32,778 nt of DNA, from NCBI GenBank assembly GCA_900317375.1, contig ONGJ01000035.1, positions 1-32,778 of the forward strand, read 5' to 3'. Shown here one piece after another: positions 1 through 8,017 of the stretch. Each line of letters opens with the position of its first letter. The stretch's first letter is position 1. Source of the stretch: an uncultured Eubacteriales bacterium (GTDB lineage: Bacteria; Bacillota; Clostridia; Oscillospirales; Oscillospiraceae). The notes beneath the pieces were generated by a model. It ran no database searches and was not told the origin of the DNA. It was given only the letters and a program-made list of their open reading frames with translations. The position numbers and the translations under genes are program-made.

Positions 1-30
1 ACGCAGTAGCGATACAGAATCTGCGGGTCC

Positions 31-50
31 CACGGCACCGTAGTGCCGTG
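31..50. repeat. Perfect 8-bp palindrome in the left edge region
   Basis: CACGGCAC and GTGCCGTG flank a CGTA loop. There is no clean T-run on either side (the plus side continues with a mixed AT-rich run), so it is not a convincing terminator. The rest of 1-123 holds a TTGACA at 83-88 with no matching -10 box and nothing else recognisable. Confidence 0.4.
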
Positions 51-123
51 AATCTCTCTATTATTTATTTTGCTTGTCTACCTTGACAGGGGCTGATCAG
101 TGCTTTGAGACCGCCTCAAGCCA

Positions 124-627
124 TCAATACTGCAGCAGGGGGACCGAACCGTCATCCTCGGCTTTGACGATGGAACGGATCTCGGCCTCGTAGCCGACAT
201 GTTCATTCACCTGCACCCGGAAACGGTCGCCGACCTTCTTCCCGAGAACCTGTTTGCCGAAGGGCGATTCCCGGCTGATCAGGCCTTTGCGCGGATCACA
301 GCGGACGGTGGTGACCACGCGAATGACCTCGGTCTCGTCATCCTCGGGCAGATAGATCGTCACTTCGTCGAAAAGCCCGACCGTGTCGCCGCCGGAACGG
401 TCCTCGATGATCTTTGCGGTTTTGATCATCCCCTCCAGATAGCGGATCCGGCTGCGATTCTTGTTCTGAGCCTGTTTGGCGGCCTTGTATTCAAAATTCT
501 CACTCAGATCACCGAAAGCGCGGGTGCGTTTCACCTCTTCAATCAGGCCCGGCATCAGCTCAAGCCGGCGGTAATCGAGCTCCTCCTGCATTTTGCGGAT
601 ATCTTCTCTGGTCAGTTCATCGTGCAT
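124..627 (-). CDS. greA: GreA/GreB family transcription elongation factor
   Basis: A 167-residue Gre-family factor, close to the usual length of about 158. Gre factors enter the RNA polymerase secondary channel and stimulate cleavage of backtracked RNA. The N-terminal half is the charged coiled coil and carries the family signature GDLSENFEYKAAK near residues 39-51; the C-terminal half (from about residue 85) is the FKBP-like domain. The ATG at 627 is preceded on the minus strand by AAGGAGG at 635-641 with 7 nt spacing, which fixes the start. It is divergent from murI and appears monocistronic. No clear terminator is visible downstream before the window edge. It could be a second Gre paralogue of the genome; greA is used in the family sense. 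Confidence 0.9.
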   Translation of the reverse strand: MHDELTREDIRKMQEELDYRRLELMPGLIEEVKRTRAFGDLSENFEYKAAKQAQNKNRSRIRYLEGMIKTAKIIEDRSGGDTVGLFDEVTIYLPEDDETEVIRVVTTVRCDPRKGLISRESPFGKQVLGKKVGDRFRVQVNEHVGYEAEIRSIVKAEDDGSVPLLQY

Positions 628-655
628 GAAAACGCCTCCTTCGTGACTGCGGGGT

Positions 656-661
656 ATTATA
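656..661 (-). promoter_or_regulatory. -10 box for the Gre-family gene
   Basis: On the minus strand TATAAT lies upstream of the ribosome binding site. No good -35 hexamer is present at 16-18 nt, so only the -10 is called. Confidence 0.45.
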
Positions 662-704
662 CTCTGCCGCAGGGGAAAAATCCAGACTTTTCAGAGGAAA
701 ATGC

Positions 705-733
705 TTGTAAACCCTGCAGGTTTGGGGTATACT
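705..733 (+). promoter_or_regulatory. Sigma-A type promoter of murI-ywiB-argS
   Basis: TTGTAA (705-710), 17-nt spacer, TATACT (728-733), with murI starting 34 nt downstream of the -10. It points away from the Gre-family gene. Confidence 0.7.
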
Positions 734-767
734 GTGTCGTCATAAGAACAGAGAATCGGAGAAAAAC

Positions 768-1583
768 ATGGACTCAAGACCGATCGGCATCTTTGATTCC
801 GGCCTCGGCGGCCTGACAGCGCTGCGTGCGCTGCGCCGCTTTCTGCCGGATGAAAACATCGTTTATTTTGCGGACAGCGGCCGTGTGCCCTATGGGGAAA
901 AGTCCCTGAATCAGCTGCGCTGTATGGCGGAGCAGAATTACGCGTTCATTTCGTCTCATGACGTGAAGGCTATTCTGGTTGCCTGCGGAACGATGTCGTC
1001 CAACTGCGGGGACCTCCTGGAGGCCTGGCCGGTTCCGACGGTCGGCGTGCTGTATTCGTCGGCAGACTGGATGCGGCGCCTGGAGGGAAAAGGGCCGATC
1101 GCCGTGATCGCGACAGAGGCAAGCATCCGCAGCGGCAGTTATCAGAAGGCGCTGAAGGAGGCCTGTCCGGGGCGAGAGGTCATCGCGGTTTCCTGCCCGG
1201 ATTTTGTACCGCTGATCGAAAGCGGGCATATTGATCCGAAGGATGCGCTGCTGCGGGATGCGGTTGCGCGCTATCTGCAGCCGGTGCGGGAGATCAGGGC
1301 GGAAGCACTGCTTTTGGGATGCACCCATTACGGGATCATCGAGGCAGCGGTCAGAGAATTCCTGGGGCCGGAAATCACGCTTGTCAGCGCCGCAGAAAGC
1401 GGTGCTGCGGCGCTCTGTTCGCGGCTGCTGAAGGAAAAGCAGACCGGCGGCAGCGGGAAGACCGTATACTATACCAGCGGGAAAGCAGAGGACTTTTCCG
1501 AAGCGGCCGCGCTTTTTCTCGGCTGCGAAAAAACAGAGATCCGGGCGGAGGCGATTCCCCCTCAGCCGGTCCCGGAAACCTGA
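768..1583 (+). CDS. murI: Glutamate racemase
   Basis: A cytoplasmic cofactor-independent racemase that interconverts L- and D-glutamate to supply D-Glu for peptidoglycan. The 271-residue length is typical. Visible motifs are the N-terminal IGIFDSGLGGLTAL, the PYGEKS loop, the first catalytic cysteine near residue 73 and the second in LLLGCTHYGI. The first cysteine motif reads ACGTMSS where the family usually has ACNTAS, so a normally conserved substrate-contacting Asn is Gly. GGAG precedes the ATG. It is first in a three-gene operon; ywiB follows after 36 nt. The last part (about residues 225-271) is poorly conserved. Racemase activity is inferred from the family. Confidence 0.92.
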   Translation: MDSRPIGIFDSGLGGLTALRALRRFLPDENIVYFADSGRVPYGEKSLNQLRCMAEQNYAFISSHDVKAILVACGTMSSNCGDLLEAWPVPTVGVLYSSADWMRRLEGKGPIAVIATEASIRSGSYQKALKEACPGREVIAVSCPDFVPLIESGHIDPKDALLRDAVARYLQPVREIRAEALLLGCTHYGIIEAAVREFLGPEITLVSAAESGAAALCSRLLKEKQTGGSGKTVYYTSGKAEDFSEAAALFLGCEKTEIRAEAIPPQPVPET

Positions 1584-1619
1584 ACAGGCAGGAATCAGGG
1601 GGAACAGGAGAACACAGCA

Positions 1620-2066
1620 ATGATGAAAGATGTATGGATATCCATTTCGAACCGTCAGCAGGACGGCGGAAAAGAAGAAAACACGCTGGTATTCGATACC
1701 GCGGGCTACTATTTCTTCGACGACGGCGTCGGGGTCCTGAGCTATCAGGAATCCGAGCTGACCGGCCTGGAGGGAACGCGGACCAGCGTCATGGTGATGC
1801 CGGATCAGGTTGTGGTGGACCGGGACGGCATCCTGACGGGACGGATGGTCTTTCGGGAGGGGTTTCGCGATTCCTTTCCCTATGACACGCCCTACGGCCA
1901 GATGATGCTGGGCATTGACACCCGCAGGATCCGTCACAATTTCAATGAAAACGGCGGCGATGTGGAGATCGATTATATCACCGATCTGTCGCACGCTTTC
2001 GTGGCGAACAACAACTTCCGGATTTCGGTAAAAGAGATGGAGAAACAAAATGGCGAATCTGATTGA
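1620..2066 (+). CDS. ywiB: DUF1934 / YwiB-like beta-barrel protein
   Basis: 148 residues, similar in size and pattern to Bacillus YwiB (DUF1934, a predicted calycin-like small beta barrel of unknown function). It has the family's early DxxGYYFF and STPYG-like (DTPYGQMMLGI) segments and the LSHAFVANNNFRISVKE ending. As in Bacillus, it sits directly upstream of argS, and here the two genes overlap by 17 nt, which suggests translational coupling. Two adjacent ATG codons (1620 and 1623) are possible starts. No signal peptide or membrane segment is seen. Function unknown. Confidence 0.85.
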   Translation: MMKDVWISISNRQQDGGKEENTLVFDTAGYYFFDDGVGVLSYQESELTGLEGTRTSVMVMPDQVVVDRDGILTGRMVFREGFRDSFPYDTPYGQMMLGIDTRRIRHNFNENGGDVEIDYITDLSHAFVANNNFRISVKEMEKQNGESD

Positions 2067-3792
2067 ACAGGCAAAACAGAATGCCGATGCGCTGCTGCAG
2101 CAGGCGTATCTGGACGCGGCGAAGGCGGGCGAGCTTCCCGAGGGGGCCGTCCTCAGCGGGACGGTAGAGATTCCGAAGGACGTTCAGAACGGTGACTTTG
2201 CGGCCAACCACGCCATGGTCTGCGCCCGGTCGCTGCACATGGCGCCGCGGAAGATTGCCGAAGCGCTGGCGGCACACAGCCGTCTGGAGGACAGCTTTTT
2301 CTCATCGGTCTCGGTTGCCGGGCCCGGCTTTATCAATTTCCGTCTGTCCGACCGCTGGTATGGGGCGGTCCTGCACGCGATCCGTGAGGAGGGCATGGAC
2401 TACGGACATGTCGACGACGGACAGGGCAGGACAGTCAATGTGGAATTTGTGTCCGCCAACCCGACCGGCCCGATGCACCTGGGCAATGCTCGGGGCGGCG
2501 TGCTGGGCGATGCGCTGGCCTCGGTGCTGAGCTTTGCCGGATGGAAGGTCAGCCGGGAGTTCTATGTCAACGATGCGGGCAATCAGATCGAAAAGTTTGC
2601 CACGTCCATCGACGCACGGTATCAGCAGCTGCTGCTGGGGGACCAGGCCCCGGCCTTTCCCGAGGACGGCTATCACGGCGAGGACATCGTCGAGCTGGCA
2701 AAGGCCTTCCTGGAGGAAGAGGGAGACGGCTGGCTCTCGAAGCCGGTGAGCGAGCGGCACGCCGCCATGGCCGACTTCGGCCTGAAGCGGAACATCCCCA
2801 GGATGGAAGCGGACCTGCTGCGCTACGGCGTGAAGTATGACCGCTGGTTCTTTGAATCGGAGCTGCACGAGAGCGGCTTCGTCAAAGAGACCGTCGACCG
2901 GCTGACAGAGCTGGGCTTTACCTACGAGAAGGACGGAGCGCTCTGGCTGCGCACGGCCGAGATTCTGGGAAGCAAGATGCTGGCCGAAGGGAAGAGCGAA
3001 GAGGCCATTGCCAAGCTGGATTTGAAGGACGACGTGCTGCGCCGCAGCAACGGCTTCTATACCTATTTTGCCGCGGACATCGCCTACCACCGCAACAAGC
3101 TGGAGGTTCGGGGCTTTGACAAGGCCATCAACATCTGGGGCGCCGATCACCACGGGCACATCGCCCGGCTGAAGGGCGCGATGGACGCGCTGGATCTGGA
3201 CGGAGAGCACCGCCTTGACATCGTGCTGATGCAGCTGGTCAAGCTGATGCGGGACGGAGAACCCGTCACGATGTCCAAACGCTCAGGGAAGGCGATTGCG
3301 CTCTCCGACCTGCTGGATGAGGTGCCGGTTGACGCGGCGCGCTATTTCTTCAACTCGCGGCCCGAGTCCCCGGTCGAGTTTGACCTGGACCTTGCGGTGC
3401 GGCAGGACAGCGAAAACCCGGTGTATTATGTGCAGTATGCCCATGCGCGGATCTGCACCCTGATTGCGGCGCTCGCCGCCCAGGGGCACCGGCCGGAGGA
3501 CGGGGCGGCGGATGCGTCGCTGCTGACCACCCCGGAGGAGAGAGAGCTTATCAAGCAGCTGGCGGCCCTGCCCGAAGAAATCCGGCAGGCGGCGCGCGAC
3601 TATGACCCCAGCCGCATGAACCGCTATGTGACGGAGCTGGCGACCCGTTTCCACAAGTTCTACACGGTCTGCCGCATCAAGGATGCGGAAGAAGGGGTGC
3701 TGGAAGCAAGGCTGGCGCTCTGCGACAGCGTGCGGCGGGTGCTGGAGATCGCACTGGGCATCATCGGGGTCTCCGCGCCGGAGAAGATGTAA
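2050..3792 (+). CDS. argS: Arginyl-tRNA synthetase
   Basis: A class I synthetase that charges tRNA-Arg in the cytoplasm; 580 residues, normal for the bacterial enzyme. The N-terminal Add1 domain is followed by the HIGH-type motif in NPTGPMHLGNARGG (about residue 137), an insertion, the KMSKS-type loop in VTMSKRSGKA (about residue 407) and the C-terminal anticodon-binding DALR domain with the ending LEIALGIIGVSAPEKM. The ATG lies inside the end of ywiB with GGAG a few bases upstream. The operon ends here, as a strong hairpin follows at 3883. No T-box leader is visible. Confidence 0.97.
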   Translation: MANLIEQAKQNADALLQQAYLDAAKAGELPEGAVLSGTVEIPKDVQNGDFAANHAMVCARSLHMAPRKIAEALAAHSRLEDSFFSSVSVAGPGFINFRLSDRWYGAVLHAIREEGMDYGHVDDGQGRTVNVEFVSANPTGPMHLGNARGGVLGDALASVLSFAGWKVSREFYVNDAGNQIEKFATSIDARYQQLLLGDQAPAFPEDGYHGEDIVELAKAFLEEEGDGWLSKPVSERHAAMADFGLKRNIPRMEADLLRYGVKYDRWFFESELHESGFVKETVDRLTELGFTYEKDGALWLRTAEILGSKMLAEGKSEEAIAKLDLKDDVLRRSNGFYTYFAADIAYHRNKLEVRGFDKAINIWGADHHGHIARLKGAMDALDLDGEHRLDIVLMQLVKLMRDGEPVTMSKRSGKAIALSDLLDEVPVDAARYFFNSRPESPVEFDLDLAVRQDSENPVYYVQYAHARICTLIAALAAQGHRPEDGAADASLLTTPEERELIKQLAALPEEIRQAARDYDPSRMNRYVTELATRFHKFYTVCRIKDAEEGVLEARLALCDSVRRVLEIALGIIGVSAPEKM

Positions 3793-3882
3793 AGGCCAAG
3801 CGGCGATTGACCGGGGAAAGGCACAGACTGAACAGCGGAAACGGTCCTTTTCTCCTGAAAAAGAAGCGTATAGACAAAGGAT

Positions 3883-3931
3883 AAAAAGTGTACAACATGG
3901 CAAGAAAAGCCGGTGATTGTACACTTTTTTT
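3883..3931 (+). terminator. Terminator after argS
   Basis: A perfect 12-bp inverted repeat, AAAAAGTGTACA (3883-3894) and TGTACACTTTTT (3918-3929), with a 23-nt loop and a T-run of seven. It closes the murI-ywiB-argS operon just before the next promoter. Confidence 0.75.
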
Positions 3932-3953
3932 GTATATTATCAATAAAACAAGA

Positions 3954-3982
3954 TTGACAGGGCTTTGACAGGCCGTTATAAT
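3954..3982 (+). promoter_or_regulatory. Consensus promoter of the dehydratase operon
   Basis: TTGACA (3954-3959), 17-nt spacer, TATAAT (3977-3982): a perfect match to the sigma-A consensus. A second TTGACA at 3965-3970 is too close to the -10 to act with it. Expected transcription start is near 3989. Confidence 0.85.
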
Positions 3983-3988
3983 GAAAAA

Positions 3989-4089
3989 GGAAAGGAGGGT
4001 TCTGCGCCTTTTTGCAGTCCTTACCGTACGGAAATGGCCTGGCGCTGCCATGAGGGCGTCAGGTGCAAAAAACATTGGGAGGGTTTTCT
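3989..4089 (+). promoter_or_regulatory. 100-nt leader with hairpin before the dehydratase genes
   Basis: The untranslated leader holds an 8-bp hairpin, CCTGGCGC (4038-4045) with GCGTCAGG (4056-4063), including one G-U pair. It has no T-run, so it is not a terminator. It does not match a riboswitch I recognise. The leader ends with the ribosome binding site GGGAGGG (4077-4083), 6 nt before a GTG. Confidence 0.35.
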
Positions 4090-5281
4090 GTGAGAGATCT
4101 CAAGCATCTGATCTACTTTGAGAACCTGCTTCAGGAAGCAAATAACGAGCTGGTCCAAAAGGCCAAGGCGGATGGAAAGAGGGCCATCGGCTATACCTGT
4201 TATTTCATGCCTGAAGTGCTTCTCGACCTGCCCGGCTGCTTTTCGGTCCGCCTGAGAGCACCGCGCTGCACTTCCCCGGATATCGCAACCTACTACATGT
4301 CCGCACGTGTCTGCCACTATGCAAGAAGCCTGCTGGAGCGCGCGCTCGAAGGCGGCTTCAACTTTCTTGATGCACAGATGGCGACAGAAACCTGCACGGC
4401 GACCTGCCGTTTCCAGGAGCATCTGGAGCAGAAGCATCTTGACTCGGTCAAGGATATGCGCATTATCGACAACAACGATTTCTTCTGCTCCTTCAGCGAC
4501 GTCCCCTTCAAGAACAATCCGATCGCGTATGAGCACTTCCGGGATCAGCTCCGGGCGCATGTGCTCGATGAGCTGAAGGCCCGCTTCGGCATCGACACCT
4601 CCGACGCCGCGATCCTGGCGGCGGTGGAGCAGCAGAACGAGGTCAGCCGGCTCATCAACGAGATCGGCGACTACCGCAAGCTGGACAACCCGACCATCAC
4701 CGGTGGTCTCGCTGGTCTGTCCGAAGTACCTCATCCTGCCGTATCTGCGGGAGACCGCGGAGGAAATGAAGACCCGTAAGCCGGACCGGAAGAAGGAGTT
4801 TCGCTGCAGGGTCGTTCTGGCGGGCTCGGAGAACGACGACCCCGAGTTTACCAAGCTGATTGAAAGCTGCGGCGCCCGGGTGGTATGTGACCGCTACTGC
4901 TACGGATCCATGGAAAGCCGCCAGATCATCCATATTCCGGAAGGTGAGGACCCTCTGCTGGCAATCGCCAGGCACTACCTGGAAACCTCCAACTGCCCGC
5001 GCTTCATGCCGCAGGATGAGATGCGTGCCAGAAAGCGCCGTATCGCCGAGCTGGCAAAGGAATACAAGGCCGACGGCGTCATCATCGCCTCCAACAAGTT
5101 CTGTGAGTACTGGAGCTATGAACGCGTCATCGACACCGTCATTCTGAGGCGCGATTTCGGTCTGCCGGTCTGCTCGATCGAAAAGGAATACATCAACTCC
5201 GCCTCCGGCCAGCTGCGCACCCGCTTCCAGGCCTTTGTGGAGAGCGTTGAGATCAAGCAAATCCAGGAGGAGGGCAAGTAA
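4090..5281 (+). pseudogene. 2-hydroxyacyl-CoA dehydratase, small (HgdB/BcrC-like) subunit, frameshifted
   Basis: Two consecutive reading frames together encode one HgdB-family subunit of roughly 400 residues. These proteins hold a [4Fe-4S] cluster and, with a second subunit and an ATP-dependent activator, remove water from (R)-2-hydroxyacyl-CoA by a ketyl-radical mechanism in amino-acid-fermenting anaerobes. The first part (GTG 4090, GGGAGGG 6 nt upstream) runs to the conserved NPTITG and then goes out of frame to a stop at 4779. The second frame resumes at 4703 with VVSLVCPKYLILPYL and ends in the conserved GQLRTRFQAFVE. The change is one position forward; from the family pattern around this site about 14 nt appear to be missing, which is inference. 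Cys residues typical of cluster ligands are present in the first part. If the break is real the subunit is dead, yet the downstream genes look intact. Confidence 0.85.
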
Positions 5282-5282
5282 G

Positions 5283-6899
5283 ATGGCGAAGAAAGATATC
5301 AAGAAAGCACTCCGAGACTTCTGGTACGGCAAGCCCCACAGCGCGGAGGAGGGCGGCCGGCGTCTCGGTGATCTCCACGAGGAAAAAACCCACCTGTATA
5401 AACACAGAGAGTGGCGCGGCGTCAAGGATACCCTGTACTACTTTTACATGATCTGGCTGTACAACTATATTTTCATGGTGAAAGACGTCATGGTCATGGG
5501 CGGCCCGCTCAACTTTGCCAAGGGTGTCTGGCGCTATCGCTGGGTCGGCCAGACCTATCTGCCGGTTCTGCACTGGTTCGACCGCGGCCTTGAAGGAATG
5601 CGCGGAGAAGCGATGAAGGCCTCTGCCTGGCACTACCGCGCCATGGTCAGTACGACCATCCGCCAGTTCCAGCGCATGTTCGCCGCCGACACCCGCCTGC
5701 ACGGCGGAAAGCAGAACGAGCTCTACAAGCACACGATCGCCCACAACGAGACGGTATGGGGCGGTGTGTTCTATCCCTGGGACGGCGAGATCACAAATGT
5801 CCCGCTGGAGATGATCCCGTACTTCGTCACCTGCCATGTCAACAGCCATACGGTTCTCAACTACATCGACGCCGTGCAGTCCATCGGTCTGCCGGGTGAC
5901 CCCTGCCCCATGTGCCAGGCCGAGGCCGGCATCTTTGTGCTGGACGACGTCCCCGACTACGCGCCCGCGGTAGTGACCTGCAACGAGGCCTGCGACGCCT
6001 CCGTGTCGACGTCGACGCTGCAGGACTGGTTCTTTGACAAGCCGCTGTTCTCGCTGCCGATGCCCATGCAGTTTGACGACCCGCTGGTCAAGAAGTACTG
6101 CGCCCGCGAAATCGAAGAGCTCTGGAAGTTCGTGGAGCAGCAGTACGGCATCCCCTTCAGCTGGGACAAACTGGTCAGGAAGCTGGAGCAGCAGAACGAG
6201 CTGCAGCGCTTTGAATGGGAGAAATGGGAAGTTGATGCCAAGACAAGCTACTACCCCATTAACGGTGTTGCCCAGGCACTCTACCGCATCTATCAGACCC
6301 AGTACGGAGACTGGGAGATCTGGCATGTTACAGACCGGAAGGTTCGCAGGATTATGGAGAAGTGTGTCAGCAAAAAGATCAACACCTTCCCGCAGACGCG
6401 GCACCGTGTGATCGCCTGGTCCTGTGCCCCGCTGTACTATTCCAACTGGTGCACCTGGGCCTATAACTGCTGGGGCCTGAACGTCGTCATCAATATGGAC
6501 TCGCTGATGTTCGACATGGAGATCCGGACCGACTCGTACGAACATGCCCTGGAGGACATGGCCCAGTATCATCTGTGGGCACCCATGCGCCGCATGGCCG
6601 TCGGCGGCATGAAGCACATGTTCGAGCTCTGGGAGTACATGGAGAAGTTCAACTGCGACATGGTCGCCATGTACGACCAGCTGCAGTGCAAGGGCGTGCA
6701 GGGGCTGCACGGGCTGTTCGAGGATGAGTTCCGCGACAGAAACATCAAGGCCTTCTGGATCCCGCATGCCCTGCCCGACAGCCGCACCGTGTCCCGTGCC
6801 GAGATCCGCAGCCTGATCAACGATTATATGACCACCGTCATGCATGAAGAGCCGCTGGATCCGTCCCTGCTCGACTTTGACGATTCCATGACCTGGTAA
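5283..6899 (+). CDS. 2-hydroxyacyl-CoA dehydratase, large subunit
   Basis: 538 residues, larger than the usual 400-480 of HgdA/BcrB-type subunits. The extra length is N-terminal (about residues 1-110) and rich in aromatic residues around FYMIWLYNYIFMV. The core shows cysteines in GDPCPMCQAEAG and TCNEACDAS, a mid-protein SCAPLYYSNWCTW segment and the family-type C-terminal QCKGVQGLHGLF. ATG 5283 is used because GGAGGAGGG lies just upstream, 1 nt after the preceding stop; an earlier in-frame start would sit inside the previous gene. With the frameshifted gene upstream it would form the heterodimeric dehydratase. No activator ATPase (HgdC type) is in the window. The acyl-CoA substrate cannot be told from sequence alone. 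Confidence 0.88.
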   Translation: MAKKDIKKALRDFWYGKPHSAEEGGRRLGDLHEEKTHLYKHREWRGVKDTLYYFYMIWLYNYIFMVKDVMVMGGPLNFAKGVWRYRWVGQTYLPVLHWFDRGLEGMRGEAMKASAWHYRAMVSTTIRQFQRMFAADTRLHGGKQNELYKHTIAHNETVWGGVFYPWDGEITNVPLEMIPYFVTCHVNSHTVLNYIDAVQSIGLPGDPCPMCQAEAGIFVLDDVPDYAPAVVTCNEACDASVSTSTLQDWFFDKPLFSLPMPMQFDDPLVKKYCAREIEELWKFVEQQYGIPFSWDKLVRKLEQQNELQRFEWEKWEVDAKTSYYPINGVAQALYRIYQTQYGDWEIWHVTDRKVRRIMEKCVSKKINTFPQTRHRVIAWSCAPLYYSNWCTWAYNCWGLNVVINMDSLMFDMEIRTDSYEHALEDMAQYHLWAPMRRMAVGGMKHMFELWEYMEKFNCDMVAMYDQLQCKGVQGLHGLFEDEFRDRNIKAFWIPHALPDSRTVSRAEIRSLINDYMTTVMHEEPLDPSLLDFDDSMTW

Positions 6900-6913
6900 A
6901 AGGAGGAAACGAT

Positions 6914-7132
6914 ATGTGCAAATTCGGTAAATTTCTGCTGAAGGCCTGCGGCGTCCTGCTGCTGGCAAACGCGGCCCTGTTCTGTGTTTTCTTCTTCGAC
7001 CTTGACGGCAAGCTGCTGTTCCGCGTGGTAGAACCCTTCCTGAAGAACCACTACGACAAAATGGAGCGCAAGGATACGCTGAAGGCTCCGTACGAGATCG
7101 ACAAGTTCCCCAAGTACAGCTATGACTCCTGA
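6914..7132 (+). CDS. Small single-TM protein of the dehydratase operon
   Basis: 72 residues, starting 14 nt after the large dehydratase subunit with a strong AAAAGGAGG site. Residues about 8-28 form one hydrophobic helix (LLKACGVLLLANAALFCVFFF), preceded by lysines, and the remaining 44 residues are charged and lysine-rich (KNHYDKMERKD), ending in a Tyr-rich tail. By the positive-inside rule the N-terminus is probably cytoplasmic. No known domain recognised. Its place as last gene before a terminator suggests co-expression with the dehydratase, perhaps as a membrane tether; this is inference. Confidence 0.75.
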   Translation: MCKFGKFLLKACGVLLLANAALFCVFFFDLDGKLLFRVVEPFLKNHYDKMERKDTLKAPYEIDKFPKYSYDS

Positions 7133-7160
7133 TTCCGAAACCAAGAGGAAACAGTCCCCG

Positions 7161-7195
7161 CAATGAAAAAACCCCCGGGAGGGGGTTTTTCATTG
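7161..7195. terminator. Bidirectional terminator between dehydratase and fibre operons
   Basis: A long stem, CAATGAAAAA-ACCCCC with GGGGG-TTTTTCATTG around a GGGA loop, with A/T runs on both sides of the GC core, suited to both converging operons. The srtB stop codon (7190-7192) lies within its right arm. Confidence 0.85.
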
Positions 7196-8011
7196 CGTCA
7201 GGGCTTTGCCGCCGGCGCTGGCGAGGGGGACGAGCTTGCCCAGCAGGACCGAGCGGGCGTCCTCGAAGACATAGGCGCAGGTGGACATGAGAATGTAATT
7301 GGCATTCGGGTCGGCCTCGGCGCCGGTGCGGATGACGGAGGAGGAGAGCACCATGCGAAGATACTCGGCAAAGGCAAAATCATGCGCGGTGAAGAAGCTG
7401 TAGGTATCCGAGTAGGCCGAGGTGTTGTAGGCGCTGCAGAGCTCGACCTTGTAATCCCGGGTCGGCGTCAGCAGCCACATGACGGGATGCTCGTAGAAAT
7501 AATCGACGGCCTGCCAGAGGTCCAGGGTGGCAAACATCGCGCCGCTGGCCATGTGATGGCCGTAGAGAATGCTGACCGGATCGACGAAGCCGCGGCCGTT
7601 TCGCGCATCCTCGAAAATGGAGCCGGAGGCGTTGTAGGTACCGTCATAGCTGTGATGGAGATAGGTGTCGTTGGTCTCGCCGTGCATCACCGGGTAATTG
7701 ATCACGGTATCCGGGCAGTAGATCCAGCCGATCACATCGGGATTGACCTTCCGGAGCGCCTCAAAATCCACCTCGATCGGAGCCATTTCACCGGGTTCCG
7801 CTTCCGGCGAGAGCTCGCCGGGATCTGTTTTTTTAAAAAGAGACGGACCCGACGGCACCGTGCCGGTCTGGGTCGTGAAGGAGGAGGCCGCCTCGCGGTA
7901 GAGGCGCTTGTTCACCTGGTACTGGTGCTGGACCACCGCGACGGTGGCGCCGCAGAACAGGAACACGCAGGCGAGCAGGACCATCAGGATTCTTCGAATA
8001 TGCTTCCACAT
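7190..8011 (-). CDS. srtB: Class B sortase
   Basis: A membrane-anchored cysteine transpeptidase that attaches surface proteins to the cell wall. The 273 residues begin with one N-terminal TM helix (about 8-26), then a Pro-rich linker, then the sortase barrel. Class B features include DVIGWIYCPDTVINYPV, the catalytic His in LYGHHM (His152), Cys245 in LMSTCAYVFE and Arg253 in DARSVLLG. It is the last gene of the fibre operon, 6 nt after sipW. Its likely substrate is the TasA-like protein with a VKTGD-type sorting signal encoded at 9816-10547. Whether it anchors the fibre base while the class C enzyme polymerises is inference from other pilus systems. Confidence 0.92.
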   Translation of the reverse strand: MWKHIRRILMVLLACVFLFCGATVAVVQHQYQVNKRLYREAASSFTTQTGTVPSGPSLFKKTDPGELSPEAEPGEMAPIEVDFEALRKVNPDVIGWIYCPDTVINYPVMHGETNDTYLHHSYDGTYNASGSIFEDARNGRGFVDPVSILYGHHMASGAMFATLDLWQAVDYFYEHPVMWLLTPTRDYKVELCSAYNTSAYSDTYSFFTAHDFAFAEYLRMVLSSSVIRTGAEADPNANYILMSTCAYVFEDARSVLLGKLVPLASAGGKALTQ

Positions 8012-8017
8012 GCGGGT

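Noticed and set aside
83-111. Plus-strand promoter near the left edge
   Set aside because: TTGACA is present but the -10 position reads TGAGAC.
3965-3970. Second TTGACA in the dehydratase promoter
   Set aside because: Only 6 nt from the -10 box, too close to act as its -35.
3989-4089. Riboswitch before the dehydratase operon
   Set aside because: Only one simple hairpin; no match to a riboswitch core that I recognise.
4690-4779. Programmed frameshift in the dehydratase gene
   Set aside because: No slippery codon run or downstream pseudoknot was seen, and the family alignment suggests missing residues at the junction.
5253-7193. 646-codon open frame on the minus strand
   Set aside because: Antisense to the well-conserved dehydratase subunit and small protein; such long shadow frames are common in GC-rich DNA and the translation matches no family.
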